Below are positions 45,506-53,964 of a DNA stretch of 64,000 nt, in pieces (position 1 is the stretch's first letter; every line of letters starts with the position of its first letter). The notes under the pieces are model-generated. The model saw only the letters and a list, made by a program, of their open reading frames with translations. It searched no databases and had not been told where the DNA came from. Origin of the DNA: Ramlibacter tataouinensis (GTDB lineage: Bacteria; Pseudomonadota; Gammaproteobacteria; Burkholderiales; Burkholderiaceae_C); assembly GCF_001580455.1 (NCBI RefSeq), contig NZ_CP010951.1, positions 3,373,001 to 3,437,000 of the forward strand. The letters are read 5' to 3'. The position numbers and the translations under genes are program-made.

Positions 45506-45805
45506 CTCCCTTCCGATCGGCCAGGTGAGTCACCCCGAAGCTGCCCCCTGCGAGCGGCCGGAACCGGCCAGGAACGGTCCCCGACGCGGCTACGGCGAAC
45601 TTCCGCTTCAGACTGATTGCTGCCGGCCAGATTCGACAGCCGAATGACGGCGGTCGCCGATACCTGACATTCGTCAACGCGCGCGGCGAGCGACCGCTGT
45701 TGCTTGGGAGCTGTCTTCGGCCGTCGGTCAGATCGACCAAAGCAGCCGCCTACCTGGCCCACGTCCGCTCACATAATTGACCCCACGCAACTAGCCCGTA
45801 CAGGG
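45506..45805. other. Gene-free stretch
   Basis: 300 bp between the SRPBCC and PIN genes with no convincing coding signal. Parts resemble the dispersed CGCTTT/AAGCGG repeat family but are too diverged to place. Confidence 0.4.
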
Positions 45806-46402
45806 ATGAAACCGAACTACGTTCTGATTGACTATGAGAACATCCAGCCGGAGACTGCGGACACACTTGCGCCGGCACACTTCAAGGTCCTGATGTTTGT
45901 CGGCGCGAACCAGCCGCGTGTGAACATTGAAGTCGCGAGTACTCTGCAGGCCAAGGGCACAGATGCGAGATACATCAGGATCTCCGCTGCGGGCCGTAAC
46001 GCCCTCGACTTTCATATCGCGTACTACCTGGGGCAGTTGGCGGCAGCAGAACCAGAGGCTTATTTCCACGTGATCTCAGCCGACAAGGGCATGGATCCGC
46101 TGATGCAGCACATGCAGGCTGCTGGTTTGAACGTTGGCCGCTATGAGGACGTGACTCACATCCCAATCGTCAAGCTACCAGCGACATCGTCTGAGGAAGA
46201 GAAGCTCTCCCGACTCTTGGCGTACCTAGTCGCGCGAGGCCCGCAGCGTCCGGCCTCAGTCAAGACTCTGTTCGGTTCTGCCAGCGCCCTCTTTTCACCG
46301 ACGCTCAGCGAAGACGCTACGGCGCATCTCCTGCACCAATTAGAGCGTCAGGGCATCTTCGTCCGAAAGGGTAGTAAGGTCACGTACAGTCTACCGGACT
46401 GA
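45806..46402 (+). CDS. NYN/PIN-type nuclease domain protein
   Basis: 198 residues. ATG at 45806 chosen where homology starts (MKPNYVLIDYENIQPE). The DYEN, AAGRNALDFHIAYYLGQ and SADKGMDPLMQHM segments carry the conserved acidic residues of NYN/PIN nucleases. The C-terminal ~65 residues look like a winged helix (LSRLLAYLVARGPQRPASVKTLF...GIFVRKGSKVTYSLPD). Possibly an RNase or RNA-binding protein. Single gene. Confidence 0.87.
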   Translation: MKPNYVLIDYENIQPETADTLAPAHFKVLMFVGANQPRVNIEVASTLQAKGTDARYIRISAAGRNALDFHIAYYLGQLAAAEPEAYFHVISADKGMDPLMQHMQAAGLNVGRYEDVTHIPIVKLPATSSEEEKLSRLLAYLVARGPQRPASVKTLFGSASALFSPTLSEDATAHLLHQLERQGIFVRKGSKVTYSLPD

Positions 46403-46445
46403 GCGGGCGCCTCGTTCCGTGGTTACCGTTCGACTTGCAACGGCG

Positions 46446-46474
46446 AGGGCCGCTTCTGTCCGAAAAGCGGCCCT
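46446..46474. terminator. Hairpin between convergent genes
   Basis: AGGGCCGCTT-N9-AAGCGGCCCT, a perfect 10-bp stem between the PIN gene and the reverse-strand SMP-30 fragment. A TT follows the stem; candidate bidirectional terminator. Confidence 0.5.
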
Positions 46475-46493
46475 TGCCGACATTGACGGGAGT

Positions 46494-46522
46494 ACGGCTG
46501 CTTTCGACCCAAAGCTGCCGTC
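46494..46522 (-). repeat. Dispersed ~29-bp repeat, copy C
   Basis: Reverse complement ends GGGTCGAAAGCAGCCGT, matching copies A, B and D. Confidence 0.55.
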
Positions 46523-46524
46523 GA

Positions 46525-46917
46525 CTAGGCGTGCGAGTACAGCATGGCGCCAACTGCTGGGAGAGACGCAGTCAACACGGTGCCGGTCTGCGACTCGGTC
46601 AGCACAAGTTCCGAAGTGCCAGGCTTGAACACCACGTTGGTGACCGTTTCTCCAATGGGAGCCCGGATGATGTGCGTCACTTCGCCACGGGCGTCAATCA
46701 CGAATGCGGCACCTAGGCTGGCGTGCGCGACGACCAGCCGGTTCTCAGTGTCCAGTGCCATGCCGTCACGGCCGCTCGGGCCGTAGAAAGTACGGAATGC
46801 CCCCACCTTGGACAGCGATCCGTCGCGCTGCAGCGGACCGCGCCACACCGAGTTGGCCCTGGTCACAGCTACATAGAGCACTTTGGCATGCAGGTCCAGC
46901 AGTAGGCCATTCGGGCT
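46525..46917 (-). pseudogene. SMP-30/gluconolactonase-like protein, 5'-truncated
   Basis: From the end, 118 codons from an ATG at 46881 and about 12 more in-frame codons upstream (SPNGLLLDLH) read like the C-terminal third of an SMP-30-type beta-propeller: KVLYVAVTRANSVWRGPL, RDGMALDTENRLVVAHAS, NVVFKPGTSELVLTES. The usual N-terminal ~180 residues are missing, and upstream sequence in other frames is unrelated. Likely a deletion relic; no promoter or RBS is visible for the short form. Confidence 0.7.
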
Positions 46918-47317
46918 GGGCGCAGAGGAGAGAAGGCAGTCGAGCCCTTGGTGGCGCGGTGGCCACGGCGCAGGCGCAGAGCGCGTAGGCCAGCGCCGGG
47001 GTGTCCTCCAGCGTCACGGCAGCCACCTCCGACGCGCAGACGGCAGCGGCCAGTGCGGGCGTCCCGCTGGCAACCCGTCTACCGACCCGCGCTCAGGCGT
47101 GATTCGGGGCGCCAGGGGCGCCAGGCGCCAAGGGTGGAGAACGCCCAGCTACTGGGGGCATGGTACAGCTGGCTACTTCGACTACGCGATCTCCACGCGC
47201 GGGCTCCCCGCATTGAAGTGCCAAGCGTTTAGCAGTGGAGCCCGGTCACCGCTTTAGAGCCTGATGACGGACCAATGCTCAACAGGTAAGTAGGCTTTGA
47301 GGCGAATCGGGCGCGCT
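46918..47317. other. Gene-poor stretch upstream of the SMP-30 relic
   Basis: 400 bp with no convincing gene on either strand. Probably debris from the deletion that truncated the SMP-30 gene. Confidence 0.4.
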
Positions 47318-47896
47318 CTACTGGGATGTGCGCTGGAAATCTGCGCCGGCCGCCGTAACGGTCAGAGTCGTGGCTCCGGTGGACCGGACGAGGAAGGAGA
47401 TTCCAAAACCGAACGTGCAAACGGCGCGGCTCGGAAACATCAAGTCGAACGTGGAATAGTAGTCCATGTGCAAGTGCTCCCCTGGCCCGTAAGGAAGGTA
47501 AATCCCGCCGGGCTTAGGCTTGAAGCCTGCGAGAACCTGCACGCCCGCGTCGTAGAGATCAACCTGTGCCAGCTCCCCGTGCCCTTCGAGCTTCCAAAGC
47601 AGGAAGAATCGAATCATCTCCAGCCGGACATCGTCATGGATAACCGGCGTCGGGATCGGTATGTGGAACCATTGGGCCGTTCCGGGCTGCATTCGGACTA
47701 CGGTTCCCCAACCCAAATGATCAATGGCTAGACGAGGCCTGACTTCGTGAGCCTCCGCTTCGCCCCAGGCGCGATGGGGATTGCTGTCCGTTGCCAAGTC
47801 CACATAAGCCTGAACCCGCGTCGTGAAATACTCGAGCGGGTCACCTTCGACGACCAAGGCGTTTCCGTGGACCCAGCTTGCGAACATCCCCGCCAT
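47318..47896 (-). CDS. Beta-rich protein of unknown function (DUF6623-like)
   Basis: 192 residues. MAGMFASWVHGNALVVE at the start; IDHLGWGTVVRMQPGTAQWFHIPIPTPVI in the middle; LAQVDLYDAGVQVLAGF later. This pattern resembles small beta-sandwich proteins sometimes named DUF6623; I am not certain of the family. No signal peptide. A single gene in a gene-poor region. Confidence 0.65.
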   Translation of the reverse strand: MAGMFASWVHGNALVVEGDPLEYFTTRVQAYVDLATDSNPHRAWGEAEAHEVRPRLAIDHLGWGTVVRMQPGTAQWFHIPIPTPVIHDDVRLEMIRFFLLWKLEGHGELAQVDLYDAGVQVLAGFKPKPGGIYLPYGPGEHLHMDYYSTFDLMFPSRAVCTFGFGISFLVRSTGATTLTVTAAGADFQRTSQ

Positions 47897-47993
47897 TTAG
47901 CCACCTACAGACGAAGGTATCGACATGTGTTTGCTTGACTGTTCAGCTGCAGTAGTGACCGTGGCGTTATTGCTTACCCCTAAGTTAGACGGT

Positions 47994-48021
47994 GTCCGCT
48001 GATAGCTCAAGCTGAGCGGAC
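47994..48021. repeat. Inverted repeat GTCCGCT...AGCGGAC
   Basis: Seven-base arms with a 14-base centre that itself contains AGCT-ca-AGCT, giving a longer imperfect hairpin. No gene ends nearby on the + strand. It may be a mobile-element scar or a terminator. Confidence 0.55.
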
Positions 48022-48485
48022 GAAATATTCGTCCCACAGTACACGACCACCTCCGATACTGGCGCGTCTTCAATGCCGGGCTAACAACAAGATAGGCAGC
48101 GCACGGTCCAATGACAGACCGGGCAAAATCGGCGTGTTTCCCCGATCTGCAGGTGCGGGGTATAACCTAGAGCCGTGCTCAGATCGAGAACGCGAAACTC
48201 TAGGCGACACTTCGGACGCGAGTCCTGGGAGGCGGGGCTTACGAGGCTTGAGCAAGATCCCGAGCACAACACCCGAAGAATCAAAATGGCGATTCAGCCT
48301 GTCGGCTATCGCGTTCGGATAGGGGACGGCCTGAATCGCCAAGCGAGGCGAACTTACGAACGCGCGCAGTTGGCGGGTACCCTAGAGCCCCGCATTCCGC
48401 TTGAAAAGGCCCTTCGAACCAGCCAGTGATTCGTTCCTTTCGCGCAAAGCAGGGAACGGTCCGGATCGACTTTCAAAATTCGATT

Positions 48486-48533
48486 GCTCGCAGGCTCGCA
48501 GGCTCGCAGGCTCGCAGGCTTGCAGGTACGCAG
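48486..48533 (+). repeat. 8-bp tandem repeat, six units
   Basis: Four perfect GCTCGCAG units (48486-48517) followed by GCTTGCAG and GTACGCAG. A short VNTR of the kind that changes copy number by slippage. Intergenic. Confidence 0.9.
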
Positions 48534-48666
48534 TAAATGAAACAGGCCGGATGCCTTTATTCAGTGCTGGCATACGCTAGGGGCGACGTGCCGTATCCCC
48601 AGTCCCGATACCGCCCCTGCGTCGACTTTACGTCGCCGCAGTGACGCTCTCGGCCTGATGCAAGCG

Positions 48667-49950
48667 TCAAAACAACAAGCTCTCGACCTCGACTGATACA
48701 ACAACCTTGTTGCTGGTCGCTGCAATGACGTAGAAGAATCCAGGTGCATTTAGGGGATTAGTCACCACAGTGGAGGCTTCGATCGCCCATGGAAAAGCCT
48801 CGATGTCCGGGAGATGGTGCACATCGCCAGCGGTCGGTGAAACTCCGCTTTGGTTTGCTGCATGGAAGGCTGCCTTGGTCATCCACGCGAGGTTGACCGT
48901 GACCGGGTCCGGGGTGACCTTGTCAAAGCCAACGGTTATCTGCATCGGTTGGCCTAGACGCACGGAATTGGGTATCACATTGACAAAAGCGGCCGTGGGC
49001 ACAGATTCTTTGTCAGAAGACCCTGAGATTGGCGTTGTAGCGGGATCCGAGATGACATGTTCCCAGGTGTCCCCCGTCGCCAACTGGTCGCCGGCAGCCC
49101 CCGGCGCCGCCTTCGCACCGCCGAACAGCACTATCGAGCGCCGCTTCGCATCGAAAGACATCGCGTGACCCCACCGTGCACCTGGCCCCATGTCCTGACG
49201 TTGGGTCCAGAATTGTCCGTCAAAACTCCAGGTACCACTCAAGAGGTCGTCAGACCCAACCAGACCACCGTATGACACAAGATTAACGTCGGTGCCGACC
49301 ATAGCGCCAGCGGCACTTGATGGCACCCCAAAGTGGGCAATCTGCGCCCACCCCGCAGCGGTGAGTGCCCAGGTATCCCCCAAGGATCTGCCGCTGCCAT
49401 CAACGCCTCCGAACAACACCACGCGCCGGTTGATCATGTCATAAGCCATGACTGGGTAGCGGCGCGCCGAGGGTCCGGTGTCTTCGATCTGAGTCCATTT
49501 GTCCTCCCGCATGAAGTCCCATTGCCAGGTGTCACCCAATGGGCCATCTGCGTTCTCGCCGCCAAAAAGGATCACGCGAGCCCCATGTTGTTCGAAGACC
49601 ATCCCGTGCCCCGCACGTGCGGACGGGCCGGTGTCCTCGAGCTGCGTCCAATCGTCACCGGAAAGGATTCTCCAGGTGTCCCCGAAGTACGCGTCCCTGC
49701 CGCGCCCTCCAAAAAGGAAACTGGTTCCGCAACCGCACATCGCGTGGCTGTGGCGACTGCTCGGTCCTGTGTCGCCGATCTGAGTCCATGCATCACCCTC
49801 ACGCATCCAGGTGTCCCCCAGCAAACCGTTGTGACCGCTGTCGCCTCCAAACAGGATCGTTCGATTGTTCGATGACTCAAAGCACATGGCGTGCCGCAGA
49901 CGCGCGGTCGGTCCAACATCATCCATCTGGGTCCACAAGAATCGCGACAT
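48667..49950 (-). CDS. Kelch-repeat protein
   Basis: 427 residues. ATG at 49950 chosen for the GGAGG in front. Six or so kelch repeats, e.g. RLRHAMCFESSNNRTILFGG, HAMCGCGTSFLFGGRG, RAGHGMVFEQHGARVILFGG, RYPVMAYDMINRRVVLFGG, each with the VLFGG...LGDTW and WTQ...GPSAR blocks. Together they should make a beta-propeller. The last ~120 residues are a different domain (VTPDPVTVNLAWMTKAAF...SVEVESLLF). No signal peptide. Role unknown, likely protein or ligand binding. Confidence 0.85.
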   Translation of the reverse strand: MSRFLWTQMDDVGPTARLRHAMCFESSNNRTILFGGDSGHNGLLGDTWMREGDAWTQIGDTGPSSRHSHAMCGCGTSFLFGGRGRDAYFGDTWRILSGDDWTQLEDTGPSARAGHGMVFEQHGARVILFGGENADGPLGDTWQWDFMREDKWTQIEDTGPSARRYPVMAYDMINRRVVLFGGVDGSGRSLGDTWALTAAGWAQIAHFGVPSSAAGAMVGTDVNLVSYGGLVGSDDLLSGTWSFDGQFWTQRQDMGPGARWGHAMSFDAKRRSIVLFGGAKAAPGAAGDQLATGDTWEHVISDPATTPISGSSDKESVPTAAFVNVIPNSVRLGQPMQITVGFDKVTPDPVTVNLAWMTKAAFHAANQSGVSPTAGDVHHLPDIEAFPWAIEASTVVTNPLNAPGFFYVIAATSNKVVVSVEVESLLF

Positions 49951-51237
49951 GACACCCTCCGAGGTGCGTTGGCCAGTGCGTTGAGATTTTTTGAAGAAGC
50001 CACAGAGATCTGCAAAAATCCTCTGCGCGACGATGAGCAAGAGATAGCAAATGGACCTCTATCAGGTCAAGCTCATCAAAGCTTCGCCATCTCGCCTCAC
50101 CCAAAGGCTGACATTGAAGGACGCACCGCGGTTCCAGGCTGAACTACAGCGCTCGGCCGACCACCCGCACGACACAAGTGCACGTTGCTGCTGGGCCGCG
50201 CGTTTCGGATTGTTAGCACAACAGACAGAATTCATGAGTCGAAGAACGACAACGTTGGTCTTGGCGCTCGTTCTGGCATGCCGTCAACCCCTACTGCTTA
50301 CCTGGGCAGTGTGAGAACTTGAGCATGCTCGCCCGCTAGGGCAAGATGCTGGTTAGCCAAGCGTCCTGCCGGGGCCTTGAGAGTTCACTCCAAGACCTGC
50401 AAAGACGGAAAAGCCAGCACTGAGCTGACGACCGCGCCGACTTCGCCAACGTTCCAGCAGTCGAAGAGTCTGGTTACTCGTCGCTGAGGGTCCATCCGAG
50501 CCGGGCGAAGGGCGGTCGCTTCCGCCCTGCGGGCAGAAGCATCGGTCGAGGCAACCATCCAATCGCCGAAGATCCAGTGCAGGGTGACCTCGGAGTCGTG
50601 GTGTACGAGAACCATGGTTCCATCGCCGACACAACGGGTTGCTCTCCAACGCCACGGTGCTGGCTCGAGACCGTGGTGCTCCAGCGTGATCAATCACGGT
50701 GGCGCGTGGCGTTCCTTCATTCCACGCGCACGGACTACGCGCAGAGTGCGACCTAAACGACCATGCCGCCGTAGGCAACACAACAGTCCATTGATTGCGA
50801 CACTGACTTCTCTGAACCCCTTGACGACATCTCGGCCAGGCTTCGCGGCGACAGGGACCAATGCGCTTCAAGCAGGGTGCGGCTTAGCTTCTCTCCCCTG
50901 ACCGGGTACCCGGCGGGAACGCCACAAGCAGCACCGAGCCGATGCTGAGCTGTGGCCAGCTGCTGAGGGACAGCGGATCCGAAACGCTCTCCTGAGATGA
51001 TCTTACGGCCGCTTTCGACCCCTTGCCGTCGCTCGCGCTCTTACAGGTCAGAGTGGCTCAATGACCGCATTGGCGCCAAGACCGGAGACAGGGCTTCTAT
51101 CGGCGAGCGACCGCAAACGCTGCGAAGCGGACGTTGTAGCCGGAGCTACGAGCGGCAACAAGGGGATCGAATCCTGCCGTTTTGGCGAGTGAAGCCCTGT
51201 CAAGAGAGCAGTTCGCCCTGCCGCTCCTGGAGCGGCT
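49951..51237. other. Gene-poor region
   Basis: About 1.3 kb with no gene I can support; several open frames on both strands lack ribosome sites and domain-like features. It includes the dispersed repeat copy D (51005-51030). Confidence 0.5.
51005..51030 (-). repeat. Dispersed ~29-bp repeat, copy D
   Basis: Reverse complement carries GGGGTCGAAAGCGGCCG, the conserved core. Confidence 0.5.
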
Positions 51238-51582
51238 TCATGTGCACTGCAGTTCTCGCACCACGCCGGCCATGTGCATCCGCAAGTCGCTCCCGCGCAG
51301 GATGCACATCAGGTGGAGGGCCACGCGCCCGATTCGGTAGTTCGCCATCGTCGTTCTCCCGTTGTCGATCACCCGATCCCCATCCAGGAGTGACCGGTTC
51401 GCCACTGAGTTGCCGCTCGCGGGGATTCGGTCTGCGGCCAGTGTGTCGGTCGGCCCCGGCCATGCTGGCCACGCAAACGAAAGTGGGCTTCTTGCCGCTC
51501 CGTGTCCTAAGTTCGCGGCCGAGCTGGCAACCAGCATGGCCAGCGAAGCAAGGAAGAGTCGCAACACAGTATGGGCATCCAT
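51238..51582 (-). CDS. Possible small exported protein
   Basis: 114 residues from the ATG at 51582 (GGAG seven bases upstream). N-terminal LRLFLASLAMLVASSAANLG looks like a signal peptide. The rest shows no recognisable domain and may be non-native. It lies 66 nt downstream of the truncated DUF4148 gene, same strand. Low confidence. Confidence 0.35.
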   Translation of the reverse strand: MDAHTVLRLFLASLAMLVASSAANLGHGAARSPLSFAWPAWPGPTDTLAADRIPASGNSVANRSLLDGDRVIDNGRTTMANYRIGRVALHLMCILRGSDLRMHMAGVVRELQCT

Positions 51583-51647
51583 CGTTAACTCCATCGATGG
51601 TGCAGCAGCCGTCTCACTGATGATCAGGGACGACTCGAGATGGCAGG

Positions 51648-51881
51648 TCATGGCGATCTCCTGTGAGCGCGGGGCCGCGTGCTCTGCAAGGAAGCGATCG
51701 GGGTGTGCGTCTCCGACCAGGGATTCACGCCGGACGCTTTGAACGCCTCACAGTCGGCGCGCACTTCTTCGCGCGAATTGGTGGACACAAGAGAATCGAC
51801 TTCGTTGCCGAAAGCGACTTGGGCTACCGCAGCGGCAAGGCACAGCACGGAAACGAAAAGGAACCAAGTCAATGCACGCAT
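51648..51881 (-). CDS. Short DUF4148-type exported protein (truncated paralog)
   Basis: 77 residues from the ATG at 51881 (GGAGATA upstream). Signal peptide FLFVSVLCLAAAVAQVAFG, then EEVRADCEAFKASGVNPWSE, which carries the SGVNPW motif seen in the paralog at 53133. The usual downstream part (TRAEVQAAY...) is missing and the end differs. DUF4148 proteins are small periplasmic proteins abundant in Burkholderiales, of unknown function. Confidence 0.7.
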   Translation of the reverse strand: MRALTWFLFVSVLCLAAAVAQVAFGNEVDSLVSTNSREEVRADCEAFKASGVNPWSETHTPIASLQSTRPRAHRRSP

Positions 51882-52304
51882 GACAATATCTCCGTTGCTT
51901 GCGTGGACACGCTCGTCCACAAACCGAAATCTAGGCAGGGCGATGCGCGGTTGATGTGCGTTTACGCACCGAATCGAGTGATTTCCGTGCGGGAGGCCTG
52001 GCGTCATGTCGAACACATTCATCAAGCGTCTGTCGAGAGCATCGACGGGCCGTTCTCGTTTTGGGCCTGCGACCTGCTGGCCACTCCGCTCGCTACATTG
52101 AGGGTGACGACGCTCTCGAGATTTCAGTGCATTGCCGGGCGCTTCTGGGATTTTTGCCGCCAGGCGTACAAAATTCAGAGCCGAAGTCGGTTTGACTGCT
52201 TCCGGGATTCAGCGGCGTTTGCGCGCTGAATTCAGCTGTCGCGCTGGAGGTTCTTGCTGCGAACTGGCGAGCGAATTAGAGTGGTTGCCTCGGAGGTAAG
52301 CACG
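51882..52304. other. Intergenic region before the Crp/Fnr gene
   Basis: About 420 bp holding divergent promoters for the DUF4148-type gene and the Crp/Fnr gene. No strong coding signal or palindrome seen. Confidence 0.4.
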
Positions 52305-53036
52305 ATGCCTCAACCAGCTCAACCTTCCAGCCTCGGACTGCGACGCATCGACCTGCTGCATGGCCTGTCCAGCGCCAGGCTAGACGCCATCAGCCGCAGC
52401 TGCGTTTGGCGCACGTGCATCGCCGGGCAGCGCCTGGTCGCGCGCGAAGACGCCGATCGCGAGGTGTACTTCATCGTCTCCGGCAGCGTGCGCGTGACGA
52501 CGTATTCGCCCAATGGGCGCGAGACGAGCTTGGAAGATCTCACGCAAGGCATGTGCTTCGGCGAACTTGCCGCATTGGATGGCCGCAAGCGCTCGGCCGA
52601 CGTCGTGGCGCTCACGCCGGGACTTGTCGCATCGATGCCGCCTGCGGCGTTCCGCGATCTTCTGCGCGAGGAGTGGATCGTCAATGAGCGCGTGCTCCTG
52701 CGCCTGGCCGATCTCGCGCGCGGACTGGTCGAGCGCGTGCTGGAAGTCAGCACGCTCACCGTGCAGCAACGTCTGTGCATGGAACTGCTGCGCCTTGCGC
52801 GAGCGGGCAGCAGTGCCGCCGGCCCTGCGCGCATCGAACCGATTCCAAGGCACACGGCGCTTGCGCACCGCGTGAGCACCTACCGCGAGCAGGTCACACG
52901 CGAGCTGTCCTCGCTCACCCGCGCCGGCGTGCTTTCGCGGGACGGCGCGGCGCTGGTGGTGTGCGACATCGCGCGGCTGCAGCACATGGCGGAAGGCACT
53001 GGCGGATCAGAGCCATCTGTGAAAAGTGGTGCGTAA
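52305..53036 (+). CDS. Crp/Fnr-family transcriptional regulator
   Basis: 243 residues. ATG at 52305 with GGAGGTAAG in front. N-terminal cyclic-nucleotide-binding fold (GQRLVAREDADREVYFIVSGSVRVTTYSPNGRETSLEDLTQGMCFGELAALDG) and a C-terminal HTH with VSTYREQVTRELSSLTRAGVLSR. The [GELAALDG] block matches Crp-like phosphate-binding loops; no Fe-S cysteines of the FNR type. It lies between two DUF4148-type genes it may control. Confidence 0.9.
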   Translation: MPQPAQPSSLGLRRIDLLHGLSSARLDAISRSCVWRTCIAGQRLVAREDADREVYFIVSGSVRVTTYSPNGRETSLEDLTQGMCFGELAALDGRKRSADVVALTPGLVASMPPAAFRDLLREEWIVNERVLLRLADLARGLVERVLEVSTLTVQQRLCMELLRLARAGSSAAGPARIEPIPRHTALAHRVSTYREQVTRELSSLTRAGVLSRDGAALVVCDIARLQHMAEGTGGSEPSVKSGA

Positions 53037-53132
53037 ACGCACTGCGCCTTGAGCGCCCGTTCTCCACGATGCGGTTACCGGTCGCGGCAGCACGCTGCGG
53101 CCGGCCCACCGATCCTTTTATGGAGAACGCTC

Positions 53133-53483
53133 ATGAACCGCAAACTCGCTTTCGCCCTGGTCAGCGCCTGCATGGCCGCCGGGCCGGCTTTCGCCGATGA
53201 CATCACCGTGGATCCGAACCCCTTCGTCTCCACGCTCACCCGTGCCCAGGTCACGGAGGAACTGATGCAGTTCCGCCACAGCGGCGTCAACCCCTGGGCC
53301 GACGATTACAACCTGATGGCCTCCGGCGGCACGACCACTCGTGCCGAGGTGCAAGCCGCCTATCGCGCCTCGCGCGACGAGGTCGCTGCCTTCACCGGTG
53401 AGGACAGCGGCTCGGCGTACATGAGCCGCATGGCGGCCGCGAGCGCGCATCCTCCAATGAGAACGCTTGCGAAGAGCGAGTGA
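53133..53483 (+). CDS. DUF4148-type exported protein
   Basis: 116 residues. Signal peptide MNRKLAFALVSACMAAGPAFA. Body: THE RAQVTEELMQFRHSGVNPWADDYNL and TRAEVQAAYRASRDEVAAFTGEDSGSAYM. TGGAGAAC precedes the ATG. A paralog with the same C-terminal half and the same 3' hairpin lies at the right edge of the window in inverted orientation. Periplasmic, function unknown. Confidence 0.88.
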   Translation: MNRKLAFALVSACMAAGPAFADDITVDPNPFVSTLTRAQVTEELMQFRHSGVNPWADDYNLMASGGTTTRAEVQAAYRASRDEVAAFTGEDSGSAYMSRMAAASAHPPMRTLAKSE

Positions 53484-53964
53484 CGTGATGGTGCCGGGCG
53501 CTTTCCGTTAGCCCGACACGCTGTCTGCGGGCCACTCCGGGTGGCCCGCATCGCTGAACCTCGGACAAGCCAAGATCGGAACTCTTCAATAAGGAGAAGC
53601 GAGTTGGCGGCCCATGCTGCCGCACGATTGAGCCATGGCTTCAGCACAGCCGATGCCCCTACACGCAAAACGGCCATTCTTGTTTCATCTCCGGTGCCCG
53701 CTGAGCTCCGACTCCCCCTATGCTGAAGAGCCTTTACCCTAAGCATCAAAGCGGGGGCGCTTTAGAGCCCTCCTTCATCCTAGGGATTGGGCAGCCCTCG
53801 TCGAGGGACGAACTACTGTTATGAGACGTCGGTCATAGCTTGGCTGGCAGTTCCGGCCACAGTGGACCACAGGCACAGGTTCGAATGGGAGGTCCCAATC
53901 GATGTCGAGTATCGATTCGTGTACCGGCCGCCGGCGGTGGGTTGCCGGAGGATGACAACAACTC
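53484..53964. other. Intergenic region before the CHAT/cyclase/ATPase gene
   Basis: 480 bp with the terminator-like hairpin at its start. The rest should contain the promoter of the large signalling gene; no clear operator seen. Confidence 0.4.
53527..53549. terminator. Strong hairpin after the DUF4148 gene
   Basis: GCGGGCCAC-tccgg-GTGGCCCGC, a perfect 9-bp stem 43 nt after the stop. The same hairpin with the same loop follows the paralog at 63814-63834 on the other strand. Confidence 0.55.

Larger units (their letters stand above)
47897..48666. other. Gene-poor region with hairpin and short tandem repeat
   Basis: 770 bp without a convincing gene. It contains the hairpin at 47994-48021 and the 8-bp tandem repeat at 48486-48533. 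A short open frame at 48175-48429 (84 codons, MLRSRTRNSRRHFGRE...) is not supported by a ribosome site. Confidence 0.5.

Noticed and set aside
46883..47257. 124-codon forward frame next to the SMP-30 relic
   Set aside because: Gly/Arg/Ser-rich, overlaps the relic's coding strand, no start signal.
47984..47990. GTTAGAC, which fits the attC core GTTRRRY
   Set aside because: No paired left box or inverted arms nearby, so chance occurrence is likely.
48175..48429. 84-codon frame with MAIQPVGYRVRIGDGLNRQ-like sequence
   Set aside because: No ribosome site and an overlapping reverse frame of similar size; no family recognised.
50385..50693. 102-codon reverse-strand frame in the gene desert
   Set aside because: Unusual composition and no start signal; part resembles diverged dispersed repeat sequence.
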